7,541 nt of DNA from Verrucomicrobiales bacterium (GTDB lineage: Bacteria; Verrucomicrobiota; Verrucomicrobiia; Methylacidiphilales; JAAUTS01), in NCBI GenBank assembly GCA_031279715.1, contig JAITHY010000141.1:1-7541 (forward strand), given 5' to 3'. Of the stretch, positions 1 through 5,560 are shown piece by piece. Within the stretch, counting starts at the first letter, position 1. Each line of letters begins with the position of its first letter. The notes beneath the pieces were generated by a model that had not been told where the DNA came from, made no database searches, and saw nothing but the letters and a program-made list of their open reading frames with translations. A program made the translations under genes and the position numbers.

Positions 1-534
1 AACGTCAAAGCCGGCAACGTGAAAAGCATCCTCACGCCGGGCGATGTGGTCTTTGAAGTCAGGCGGACCAAGGCGGGAGGACCCCACACTTCACCGGAGC
101 CAGATGAAATTCGCGGCGACGGCAAACTCGCCATGGACGGCAACATTCACAGCAAACATTTCAACGCCGGGCAAGACGCTGACGGTGGCAACCCGCGCGG
201 CGTTAACACCGGCTTGGTCATCACGCCGAGGCCGAACCACGCGCCCGTCACCGCCATCCAATTCGCCACCGCCAACGACATGGTGGACCGAGACCCGCTG
301 GCAGTCACCGTCGAGGGCGCGGACAACGCTGACGGTCCCTACACCTTGATCTATCGTGGTTCCAGCGGTTTGTTGAAAACACTGGAGCGCGGACAATGGG
401 GAGGGGTGGCGGTTTTTGAAAACACCCGCGCCTGCAAAGTGTACCGCGTTTTGGTCACTGAAACTCGCGGCGACAACGCTGACGCTGTCCAATTTGGCGA
501 AGTCCGGCTGGGAACTTATACTGGCGAAAGATAA
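1..534 (+). CDS. C-terminal part of a large protein with a discoidin-like domain (5' truncated)
   Basis: The frame is open from base 1 and ends at TAA 532-534, so at least 177 residues are seen and the true start probably lies left of the window. An internal GTG at 19 has no special support as a start. The visible part reads as one beta-sandwich of the F5/8 type C (discoidin-like) sort: GNIHSKHFNAG near the front, then VTAIQFATANDMVDRDP, VTVEGADNADGPYTLIYRG, a FENTRACKVYRVLVTET strand and a closing QFGEVRLGTY. The TAND..(E/D)RDP and FxNt..Y..Y(R)..v..t signatures are ones I know from large secreted Verrucomicrobia and Planctomycetes proteins, where such domains are thought to bind sugars. No C-terminal sorting signal or membrane helix follows the domain. 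The full protein's function cannot be told from this piece. All three CGCTGAC repeats here encode Ala-Asp in frame. Confidence 0.75.
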   Translation, partial: NVKAGNVKSILTPGDVVFEVRRTKAGGPHTSPEPDEIRGDGKLAMDGNIHSKHFNAGQDADGGNPRGVNTGLVITPRPNHAPVTAIQFATANDMVDRDPLAVTVEGADNADGPYTLIYRGSSGLLKTLERGQWGGVAVFENTRACKVYRVLVTETRGDNADAVQFGEVRLGTYTGER

Positions 535-578
535 CAAAAAAAACATTTATGGTTGCCAATTCTGATTTTCATATTTTA

Positions 579-610
579 TTTATAATCTGATTAACAATTA
601 ATTTTATAAT
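579..610 (+). promoter_or_regulatory. AT-rich leader of the RHH gene with -10-like box and dyad (candidate promoter/operator)
   Basis: The AT-rich leader holds TATAAT at 581-586, a perfect -10 hexamer. The best -35 look-alike, TTGCCA at 553-558, is 22 bases away, which is too far, so the promoter is weakly supported. Between 590 and 602 is a small dyad, ATTAA-CAA-TTAAT. The octamer TTTATAAT occurs twice as a direct repeat, at 579-586 and 603-610, the second directly against the ATG. No Shine-Dalgarno sequence precedes the start. Short repeats and dyads of this kind are what ribbon-helix-helix proteins often bind, so autoregulation is a reasonable inference. Confidence 0.3.
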
Positions 611-793
611 ATGAAAAGCAAAACATCAAAAATCAAGATCCTGCCGGTAAGATTGGAAGGCGAGTTGCTCTCGCGGCTGGAGGATTTTCAGGCCCGCACC
701 AACTTGAGCAAGAATTACATCATTCGCCAGTCCATTAATTACACACTTAAAAAAATCCACAATAACGAGGCGAATATTTTTACCGCGGAGTAA
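611..793 (+). CDS. Small ribbon-helix-helix (CopG/Arc-like) DNA-binding protein
   Basis: A 60-residue basic protein. After a lysine-rich N-terminus, residues about 9-14 (ILPVRL) fit the DNA-contacting beta strand. Residues about 16-29 (GELLSRLEDFQART) form helix 1, NLSK is the turn, and residues about 33-47 form helix 2 (NYIIRQSINYTLKKI). This is the usual strand-helix-helix order and length of the Arc/MetJ/CopG fold, which binds DNA as a dimer. Such proteins are often antitoxins, but no toxin gene is adjacent: the next gene downstream is convergent and ends only 12 bases away, and the upstream neighbour is unrelated. The start is the first ATG after the AT-rich leader and lacks a Shine-Dalgarno sequence. 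Its base composition is more AT-rich than its neighbours, especially at the 3' end, which could mean transfer. The target is unknown; it may regulate itself. Confidence 0.75.
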   Translation: MKSKTSKIKILPVRLEGELLSRLEDFQARTNLSKNYIIRQSINYTLKKIHNNEANIFTAE

Positions 794-805
794 GATTGGC
801 GGGGA

Positions 806-1456
806 TTATTTGGTTGCGTTGCCGTCTGGTTCCACAGATGGCGGCGGGGTTAGCGCGGTTAAATCCTGGAGGAGTTGGTTCATGATGCCGGCATAGGCGG
901 TGTTCCAGGAAGTGGCGACATTATCAGCGGTTTTTTTGGCGATGGGGATGGACTCGCTATAAGTTTTGGAAAACAGGATGGGGCGTTCCAACCCTTTTTT
1001 CGGGTTGTGAGAAAGGTTGAAGTTGATGGTCAGCGTGGCGCGTGGATTTTGCGGATTGCGGAAATCGGCGTAGAATTGGGAGACGTCGGCGACAAGGGCG
1101 TAGTCGGAGACCTGGGAACTTTCCGGCATGAGGACGGTTTTGAACAGACCGGAATTGCGCAGGGTGTCGCGGGTCAGGGAGGTAAGTTGCGCGCGCGGGG
1201 AGAGTTTGAATTGGTGGTAAAAATCCGTCTCGTAAGTCAGGTCGCCGGTGCGGTAGTTGAAATTTTTATCCTCATAGTTGGGGTTTAGATAGAAGTCGCG
1301 CACGAAGACGGAGCCGAATTTGGGATCGGCGACGGGCTGGCCGACAGCGGGGACGGTGAGGCTGTAGTAGGTGATGTCGAGTGGTTGTTTGCCAAGACAG
1401 GCGGCGAGCAGGGTCACGGTCAGCGCGGCGGGAAAAAGTTTCAGGCGGGTGTTCAT
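806..1456 (-). CDS. ABC-type transport auxiliary lipoprotein (PqiC/LptE-like fold)
   Basis: A 216-residue lipoprotein that closes the MCE transporter operon. The N-terminus is a signal peptide (MNTRLKLFPAALTVTLLAAC) with lipobox LAAC, so Cys20 would be lipidated. The mature part begins with LDITYYSLTVP, typical of the ABC-transport auxiliary lipoprotein family (the PqiC type), and continues with a VFVRDFYLNPNYED segment, a DTLRNSGLFKTVL helix and a DYALVADVSQFYADF strand. Family members are thought to help couple the inner-membrane MCE machine to the outer membrane. ATG at 1456 is preferred over an upstream in-frame start at 1534 because it gives a proper signal peptide, begins two bases after the stop of the MCE gene, and has a GGAG sequence 11 bases upstream inside that gene's 3' end. 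No in-frame defect is seen. The exact partner is inferred from the operon. Confidence 0.85.
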   Translation of the reverse strand: MNTRLKLFPAALTVTLLAACLGKQPLDITYYSLTVPAVGQPVADPKFGSVFVRDFYLNPNYEDKNFNYRTGDLTYETDFYHQFKLSPRAQLTSLTRDTLRNSGLFKTVLMPESSQVSDYALVADVSQFYADFRNPQNPRATLTINFNLSHNPKKGLERPILFSKTYSESIPIAKKTADNVATSWNTAYAGIMNQLLQDLTALTPPPSVEPDGNATK

Positions 1457-1458
1457 GA

Positions 1459-2265
1459 TTATTTTTTCTCCAGACTTTTGGCGGGCGGCGGCTGTGTGCT
1501 CCAAATGACTTGTGAGGGGTCGTTCTTGAGCCACGTGGCGACGTCCTTGAAATCCTCGGTGATGACGCGGAAGTTGTCCACGACGCCGGTGAGGTTCATG
1601 TGGTTGATTTGTTGCACCAGGATGTTGAATTGCTGGCTGTTTTGGTCAAATTGACTGATGAGGGTCACCAATTTTTTTTGGATTTCGTCGAAGTCCACCT
1701 TGCCGAGGCTGCGCAAGGTTTGGTCGATGGAGTTGACGATTTGCGTGATGGTTGAGCTGGTGGAGGGGATGTAATAGTAACGCGGCTGCCAGTTGATGGG
1801 GGGCGGCGGTGTGATGGATTTTTCATCGGGGCGGTCGATTTCCAGATAGTTGCCGCCGACGATGCCGGACATGTCCACGCGGACGCGCATGCCGCGTTTG
1901 ACGGCGGCATTGAGGTTGTTTTTGAAATCACCTTGCAGCAGGCCGGTGAGCATGGATTTTTTGATGTCGAATTCGACCAGGATATAACGGTAGCGGTTGG
2001 GCGTGTTGACATCCATGCTCAGCGGCGGTTCGGGATACACGTTGGGGGTGAAGTCGATGCGTGTGACTTTGCCCATGGTGACGCCGCGAAATTTGACCGG
2101 CGCGCCGATGCCGAGGCTGCCGATGGTTTCGTCAAAGTACGTTTCAAAATGAACTTGCGGCTCGAACCAGTTTTTGGCGCCGAGGGCGAACAAACCAAGC
2201 AACAGGACAACAAATCCGCCAATGACGAAAATGCCGATGCGATAATAGTTGACGTCCGAGTTCAT
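1459..2265 (-). CDS. mlaD: MCE-domain lipid transport protein, MlaD-like
   Basis: A 268-residue protein anchored by one N-terminal membrane helix (about residues 9-29, IGIFVIGGFVVLLLGLFALG) and facing the periplasm. The single MCE domain spans about 36-146: it starts with VHFETYFDETIGSLGIGAPVKFRG, carries GVTMGKVTRIDF, and ends in VDMSGIVGGNYLEI. After a proline-rich link, residues about 170-250 are helical (IVNSIDQTLRSLGKVDFDEI and after), ending in WLKNDPSQVIW and a PPP tail. MCE proteins form hexameric rings that pass phospholipid between membranes. One MCE domain plus one anchor matches MlaD rather than multi-domain PqiB or LetB; the symbol marks the family, not proven orthology. ATG 2263-2265 overlaps the TGA of the ATPase gene as ATGA, so translation is probably coupled. 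Confidence 0.9.
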   Translation of the reverse strand: MNSDVNYYRIGIFVIGGFVVLLLGLFALGAKNWFEPQVHFETYFDETIGSLGIGAPVKFRGVTMGKVTRIDFTPNVYPEPPLSMDVNTPNRYRYILVEFDIKKSMLTGLLQGDFKNNLNAAVKRGMRVRVDMSGIVGGNYLEIDRPDEKSITPPPPINWQPRYYYIPSTSSTITQIVNSIDQTLRSLGKVDFDEIQKKLVTLISQFDQNSQQFNILVQQINHMNLTGVVDNFRVITEDFKDVATWLKNDPSQVIWSTQPPPAKSLEKK

Positions 2266-3047
2266 GGTGGTGTCCGGTTGATTGTGTCGGTTAAAGGTTG
2301 GCGGTGAAAGAAGCTTTTGACAAGAGCATTCGGCGGGTGATCACGAAGGTCAGCGGGCTGGCCGCTGGCGATGATGCCCTTGGTTTTGGCGTCCAGCATG
2401 ATGCAGCGGTCCGCCAGCGCGTAGATACTCGCCAATTCATGGGTGACGATGACGAAGGTGACGCCGAGATTGCGGGACAATTCGATGATGGTGGCGTCCA
2501 GGCCGGCCGAGGTGATGGGGTCCAGCCCCGCGCTGGGTTCGTCGAGAAACACGATGGCGGGGTTCAGCGACAGCGCGCGGGCGATGGCGGCGCGTTTGAC
2601 CATGCCGCCGCTCAGCTCCGACGGCAGCTTGCCCGCCGAGTCTTGCAAGCCGACCAGCGCGAGCTTGTCAGCGGCAGCGGCGTTCTTGGCGCTCATCGTC
2701 AGCGTCGTGTATTCATCCATCGGCAGGCGCACGTTTTCCTGGATGGTCATCGAGCCGAACAGCGCGCCGCTTTGGTACATCACGCCGATTTTGCGGAGGA
2801 TGCGGTTGTAGGTTTTTTCGTCCGTTCCGGAGAATTTTTCGCTGTCGATGAACACCTCGCCCTCAGCGGGCTGGTACAAGCCAATCATGTATTTCATCAG
2901 CGTGCTCTTGCCGCAGCCGGAGCCGCCGAGGATGACAAAAATCTCGCCGCGCTTGACCTCGAATGAAATTTTGTCCAGCACGGTGCGCTCTCCGTACCTG
3001 GCGGTCAGCGCGCGGACGCTGATGATGGGCTGGTCGCTGGTGTTCAT
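2262..3047 (-). CDS. mlaF: ABC transporter ATPase, MlaF-like
   Basis: A complete 261-residue ABC ATPase that powers the lipid transporter from the cytoplasmic face. Motifs in order: Walker A GGSGCGKST at 41-49, Q-loop Gln92 in VMYQSGALFGSMT, signature LSGGM at 145-149 followed by VKRAAIARAL, Walker B IVFLDE at 165-170 with D-loop SAGLDP, and switch His203 in IVTHEL. The YQSGALFGSMTIQEN segment and LSGGMVKR (rather than LSGGQ-QR) are marks of the MlaF/Ttg2A/MKL subfamily that serves MCE systems. The open frame runs on upstream to 3389 inside the permease gene, but ATG 3045-3047 is chosen because it starts the family-typical sequence and its A is the last base of the permease TGA (TGATG), a coupled arrangement. 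Confidence 0.93.
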   Translation of the reverse strand: MNTSDQPIISVRALTARYGERTVLDKISFEVKRGEIFVILGGSGCGKSTLMKYMIGLYQPAEGEVFIDSEKFSGTDEKTYNRILRKIGVMYQSGALFGSMTIQENVRLPMDEYTTLTMSAKNAAAADKLALVGLQDSAGKLPSELSGGMVKRAAIARALSLNPAIVFLDEPSAGLDPITSAGLDATIIELSRNLGVTFVIVTHELASIYALADRCIMLDAKTKGIIASGQPADLRDHPPNALVKSFFHRQPLTDTINRTPP

Positions 3048-3859
3048 CAGAAGGGCAGTCCTTTCGCGCGTAATGTGGTGGAGATGAAGGTGAAAATGCA
3101 GTCGCTGGCGATGATGAGAATGATGGAACTGACCACTGCGCGTGTGGTGGACTGACCGACAGCGGCGGCGCCCGCCTTCGTTTGGATGCCGCGCAAACAG
3201 CCGACGCCGGTCACCAGCACACCGAAGAAAAACGACTTGAGCAGCCCTTCCATTATGTCGGTCACGTTGCAGTAATTGGTTAATTCCGTATACAACGCTG
3301 ACAGTGAGTAGCCGTTGCCGAGCATGACCGCAAAACTCGCCGCCACGCCGAGCAACATCGAATAAATGGTCAAAAACGGCATCGCCCAAAAACCGGCGAT
3401 GACCCGTTCCACCACCAAAAACCGCACCGGATCCAGGCCCATCGTCTTCAGCGCGTCGAGTTCCTCGTTGACCTTCATCGTCCCGATTTCCGCCGCGAAG
3501 GCCGAGCCGGTGCGCCCCGCCAGCAGGATGGCCGTCATAATCGGGCTGAGTTCGCGGAACATAATCAGCGCCACCAAATAAATCACGTGAATGTCAGCGC
3601 CATATGTTTTCAACGGCCCAACCGATTGCGAGGAAATAATCAGCCCCGTCAGCAAGCTGATCAGCCCCACGATGGGCAATCCATCCACAGCGGCAGTGTG
3701 AAAAATTTGCAGGATTTTTTTGATGTGCAACTGCCGCGGACGCCGCAAGACTTGCCCCAACGCCACCGTCAGCTGGCCGAGAAAAACCACCTGGTTTTGC
3801 AAATCCCTCACGATAGCGCAGGTTTTCTCACCGACGGTGGATGTAAGCGTGGAAGCCAT
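3047..3859 (-). CDS. mlaE: ABC transporter permease, MlaE-like
   Basis: First gene of the minus-strand operon: a 270-residue inner-membrane permease of the MlaE family. After an N-terminal amphipathic stretch (about 20-55, VFLGQLTVALGQVLRRPRQL), membrane segments are visible near 61-78 (LPIVGLISLLTGLIISS), 90-115, 155-180, 205-222 and 243-262. The family signature between them, EIGTMKVNEELDALKTMGLDP at about 124-144, is intact; it lies at the contact with the ATPase. No STAS domain is fused at the N-terminus. MlaE flips or feeds phospholipid to and from the MCE ring. ATG 3859 is preferred because it gives the usual family length of about 260-270; in-frame ATGs at 3937 and 3997 would add an unlikely polar extension, and the latter would run up to the divergent sigma gene. 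No Shine-Dalgarno is seen before any of these, so the start is less certain than the gene. Confidence 0.9.
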   Translation of the reverse strand: MASTLTSTVGEKTCAIVRDLQNQVVFLGQLTVALGQVLRRPRQLHIKKILQIFHTAAVDGLPIVGLISLLTGLIISSQSVGPLKTYGADIHVIYLVALIMFRELSPIMTAILLAGRTGSAFAAEIGTMKVNEELDALKTMGLDPVRFLVVERVIAGFWAMPFLTIYSMLLGVAASFAVMLGNGYSLSALYTELTNYCNVTDIMEGLLKSFFFGVLVTGVGCLRGIQTKAGAAAVGQSTTRAVVSSIILIIASDCIFTFISTTLRAKGLPF

Positions 3860-4010
3860 AAGCTGATAATGTACCAAGTTGATACCGCACTTTTTCCCGC
3901 AGGGCAAAGAAAAAAAACGGTTTTCCGGCTGTAACATTTTCACTGTCAGCGGGTTTAATTTTGCAATGGAGCTTGTTTCCAACTGGTCAATATTCACCGA
4001 TTATGCTGTG
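3860..4010. promoter_or_regulatory. Divergent intergenic region between the MCE operon and the sigma operon
   Basis: About 150 bases separate the permease start (minus) and the sigma-factor start (plus), so both operon promoters should lie here. I could not fix either. On the minus strand TTGACC (plus 3985-3990) is a -35-like box without a good -10 at the right distance. No clear ECF-type GGAAC/GTC pair at normal spacing is seen for autoregulation by the sigma factor. The region also carries one CGCTGAC repeat (3945-3951, on the minus strand) and an A8 run at 3910-3917. Confidence 0.45.
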
Positions 4011-4592
4011 ATGAAAGCGCCGATGTCCGGGGAATCGCCACAGATTGACGCTGATTATGAGCTGGTGACCGCCAGCCGCGCGGGCGATGACGCGGCGTTC
4101 GCGGTGTTGCTGCGGAAGTACCAGGCGCGGATTTTGAAGATGGCCTACCGGTTCGCGGTCAATGACAGCGACCAGCAGGATTTGGCGCAGGAGATTTTTA
4201 TCCGGCTGCACCAAAAACTGGGCGCGTACAAGGTTGGCGCGCCGTTCGAGCATTGGTTCATGCGGCTGGCGCATAATTTTTGCTGCAACTGGGTGCGCAG
4301 CCGCCAGCGGTACGAGCGCAACAAGATGGACGCGGATTTCGTTTTGGAGACTGTCAGCGACGACAGCCAGGAGCGCCGATTGTCGCGCGAGGAGGCGCGG
4401 CGGATGCTGAACTTCGCGCTCGGCGGCTTGCCGCCGCTGGACCGGCTGATTATCACGCTGCTGGAGTTGGATGAAAAATCCGTGCGCGAGGTGGCGGCGG
4501 AGACCGGCTTGTCGGAGGCGAACGTGAAAGTGAAAGCGCACCGCGCGCGCAAGAAAATGGAGGAAAATTTGAGGAGTATTTATGAAAAATAA
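4011..4592 (+). CDS. ECF-type RNA polymerase sigma factor
   Basis: A 193-residue sigma-70 family factor with only regions 2 and 4, the ECF layout. Region 2 covers about residues 16-104: DYELVTASRAGDDAAFAVLL, the core-binding DSDQQDLAQEIFIRLHQKL (region 2.2) and FEHWFMRLAHNFCCNWVRSR (regions 2.3-2.4, promoter melting and -10 contact). Region 4 covers about 125-188: LGGLPPLDRLIITLLELD, then the helix-turn-helix VREVAAETGLSEANVKVKAHRARKKM for the -35 element. Such factors direct RNA polymerase to a small set of envelope, stress or metal genes. ATG 4011 is chosen because it starts just before region 2; upstream ATG 3966 would give 208 residues and ATG 4023 would give 189, and none has a good Shine-Dalgarno. 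The 3' end overlaps the next gene by 11 bases, so the operon is translationally coupled. Confidence 0.9.
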   Translation: MKAPMSGESPQIDADYELVTASRAGDDAAFAVLLRKYQARILKMAYRFAVNDSDQQDLAQEIFIRLHQKLGAYKVGAPFEHWFMRLAHNFCCNWVRSRQRYERNKMDADFVLETVSDDSQERRLSREEARRMLNFALGGLPPLDRLIITLLELDEKSVREVAAETGLSEANVKVKAHRARKKMEENLRSIYEK

Positions 4593-4890
4593 CGAAATGA
4601 CTGACCGGTTCTGGGCACGGCTGCGACACGCTGACCGTGACCAGTCGCGGCTTGAATTCGGGCTGGAGACGCGGGTGCTGGCGCGCGTGCGGGAGAGCCG
4701 CCAGACCAGGCCGCTGTCGCTGTTGCAACTGGCCGGGCGCTTCTGCCTCGGCGCGTTGTGCGCGCTGTTGCTGCTGGGGCTGTATTTGCCCGCGACGGTG
4801 AACGCGATTGAGTTTTCCAATTTGGTGCGCGCCGCCGCCGCTGACGATGGCGCGGACTTGGCCGCCTTTTTCAACGGAGACACGCCATGA
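4582..4890 (+). CDS. Single-pass membrane protein, candidate anti-sigma factor
   Basis: A 102-residue protein between the sigma factor and a periplasmic protein. Residues 1-45 are charged and likely helical and cytoplasmic (TDRFWARLRHAD, then LEFGLETRVLARVRESR). About 48-70 form one membrane helix (LQLAGRFCLGALCALLLLGLY), and the last 30 residues would be periplasmic. There is no zinc-binding HxxxCxxC, so it is not a classic ZAS anti-sigma factor. Its size and topology match CnrY, the short anti-sigma factor of the Cupriavidus CnrYXH system, and I recall a similar GFETRVLARLR segment in small proteins next to ECF sigma genes in Verrucomicrobia. The start ATG 4582 is well supported: GAGGAG at 4571-4576 sits five bases before it, inside the sigma gene. 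The stop overlaps the next start as ATGA. The anti-sigma role is inferred from position and topology. Confidence 0.75.
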   Translation: MKNNEMTDRFWARLRHADRDQSRLEFGLETRVLARVRESRQTRPLSLLQLAGRFCLGALCALLLLGLYLPATVNAIEFSNLVRAAAADDGADLAAFFNGDTP

Positions 4891-5285
4891 ACACCGTCTG
4901 GATAAAAATCAAACCGTGGCTCGGTCTGGCGTGCGTGTTTTTGATCGGCGCGCTGGTTGGCTCGGCGCTGACGGTGACGATGACGCAAAAGCATTTCCGC
5001 GCGATGGTGCGCAACGGCCCGCCGCCGCGCTCCGCCGAGATTGTGCTCAAAAAATTGTCGCGCGATTTGGAGTTGAGTGAACAGCAGCGGGCGGTGATTG
5101 CGCAAATTCTGAAAAACGGCACGCCGCTGATTTTCAAAGCCAATCGTGACCGTGACGCGGCGATGAAAAAAATCTTCGAGGACACGCGCGGAGAAATCCG
5201 CGCCGTGCTCAATCCCGACCAGCAGGCGAGGTATGATGAGATGATGCGGCGCATCGCCGAGCGCTGGGAGCGGCGGCGTCATTAG
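4887..5285 (+). CDS. Membrane-anchored periplasmic Spy/CpxP/CnrX-like protein
   Basis: A 132-residue protein with an N-terminal membrane helix (about residues 11-32, WLGLACVFLIGALVGSALTV) lacking a clear cleavage site, followed by a charged, all-helical periplasmic part. It carries two LTxxQ-like motifs, LELSEQQRAVIAQIL at about 61-75 and LNPDQQARYDEMM at 108-120, which mark the Spy/CpxP/ZraP family of periplasmic stress and metal-binding proteins. CnrX, the tethered sensor of the CnrYXH cobalt/nickel system, has this architecture. Possible metal ligands are few: His36, His132 at the very end, and Met119/Met120; CnrX uses more histidines, so metal sensing is uncertain and a chaperone-like or misfolding sensor role is equally possible. 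It starts in an ATGA overlap with the preceding gene and ends the operon. It probably works with the two upstream products to set sigma activity. Confidence 0.8.
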   Translation: MNTVWIKIKPWLGLACVFLIGALVGSALTVTMTQKHFRAMVRNGPPPRSAEIVLKKLSRDLELSEQQRAVIAQILKNGTPLIFKANRDRDAAMKKIFEDTRGEIRAVLNPDQQARYDEMMRRIAERWERRRH

Positions 5286-5299
5286 CGGACGGTCACAAG

Positions 5300-5391
5300 G
5301 TCATCGTCAGCGATTGGGCTTAACCCGCGTTTTGGTGCGAACGCGGGTGACGCCGGCAATGGGCGCAACTTTTTGATTGTCATCGTCAGCG
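5300..5391. repeat. 13-bp direct repeat GTCATCGTCAGCG, two copies
   Basis: GTCATCGTCAGCG occurs perfectly at 5300-5312 and 5379-5391, 79 bases apart, in the noncoding DNA between the sigma operon and thiC. Both copies contain the heptamer GTCAGCG (CGCTGAC on the minus strand). A second short repeat, AGCGGACGG, lies at 5284-5292 and 5388-5396, so the hairpin at 5323-5348 is enclosed by related sequence. The right copy falls in the spacer of the candidate thiC promoter. Confidence 0.7.
5323..5348 (+). terminator. Perfect 9-bp hairpin after the sigma operon (candidate terminator)
   Basis: ACCCGCGTT (5323-5331) and AACGCGGGT (5340-5348) form a perfect, GC-rich stem with an eight-base loop, 37 bases after the stop of the sigma operon. 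No T-run follows at once; the nearest is TTTTT at 5370-5374, preceded by a smaller CGCC/GGCG stem (5351-5354 with 5362-5365). The pair may act together to end the sigma transcript before the thiC promoter. It is not a textbook intrinsic terminator. Confidence 0.4.
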
Positions 5392-5404
5392 GACGGGTTA
5401 GATT
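5377..5404 (+). promoter_or_regulatory. thiC: Candidate sigma-70-type promoter of thiC
   Basis: TTGTCA (5377-5382, five of six to TTGACA), a 16-base spacer, and TAGATT (5399-5404, four of six to TATAAT). Transcription would begin near 5411, just where the TPP aptamer begins, which is the main reason to favour this pair. The spacer holds one copy of the dispersed heptamer (5385-5391). Confidence 0.4.
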
Positions 5405-5409
5405 TTTCC

Positions 5410-5503
5410 GCAAGGGGAGTCCGCCGTTAGCGGGCTGAGAGTTCGGGGTGCCGCCCGATGACCCGTTGAACCTGATACGGGTCATGCCGGCGTAGGGAAT
5501 TGA
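5410..5503 (+). ncRNA. TPP riboswitch (THI box) in the thiC leader
   Basis: The conserved TPP aptamer core is plain: GGGGAGTCCGC (5414-5424), GCTGAGA (5434-5440), ACCCGTTGAACCTGAT (5461-5476), and GGCGTAGGGAA (5489-5499). Stem P2 pairs GTCCGC with GCGGGC around a CGTTA loop, P3 pairs TCGGG (5443-5447) with CCCGA (5454-5458), and P5 pairs CGG with CCG at 5478-5480 and 5487-5489. P1 is short as I draw it (CAA 5411-5413 with TTG 5500-5502). TPP binding to this element reduces expression of thiamine genes, and its place before thiC fits exactly. Boundaries are approximate. Confidence 0.95.
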
Positions 5504-5560
5504 CACAAGTCATTTTTTTCACGGTTGAACGTGTCGCCAATTGAGGGACGCTGACCGTGA
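5498..5560 (+). promoter_or_regulatory. Candidate expression platform of the TPP riboswitch (start-codon hairpin)
   Basis: Two mutually exclusive pairings are visible. TCACGGT (5519-5525) is perfectly complementary to ACCGTGA (5554-5560), which runs into the ATG of thiC, with the GAGGG Shine-Dalgarno (5543-5547) in the loop. Alternatively AATTGACAC (5498-5506), which overlaps the 3' edge of the aptamer, can pair with GTGTC (5531-5535) and, past a three-base bulge, AATT (5539-5542). A T7 run lies at 5513-5519 after a weak TGAC/GTCA stem. Translational control looks more likely than termination. Confidence 0.45.

Noticed and set aside
553..586. TTGCCA/TATAAT as a standard sigma-70 promoter
   Set aside because: The spacer is 22 bases; only the -10 box is kept as a weak candidate.
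794..805. Shared terminator between the convergent RHH and lipoprotein genes
   Set aside because: The gap is 12 bases; CCGC/GCGG pairing nearby has a long loop and no T-run in either direction.
2298..2966. Open frame on the plus strand opposite the ATPase gene (about 222 codons)
   Set aside because: The ATPase motifs on the minus strand are complete; the plus-strand product is compositionally odd and matches nothing.
3048..3389. Upstream extension of the ATPase reading frame inside the permease gene
   Set aside because: It overlaps the permease in another frame and lacks ATPase family sequence; the TGATG start at 3047 explains the gene.
3910..3927. CGG-AAAA-CCG followed by T8 on the minus strand, as a leader terminator before the permease
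   Set aside because: The stem has only three base pairs, too few to terminate.
3968..3988. GGAGCTT ... GTC as an ECF-type promoter for the sigma gene
   Set aside because: The distance between the two boxes is only 11 bases, too short for an ECF promoter.
3987..5282. Long open frame on the minus strand opposite the sigma operon (about 430 codons)
   Set aside because: It covers three well-supported plus-strand genes, its product is a low-complexity run of Arg, His and Gln with no domain, and GC-rich DNA commonly leaves antisense frames open.
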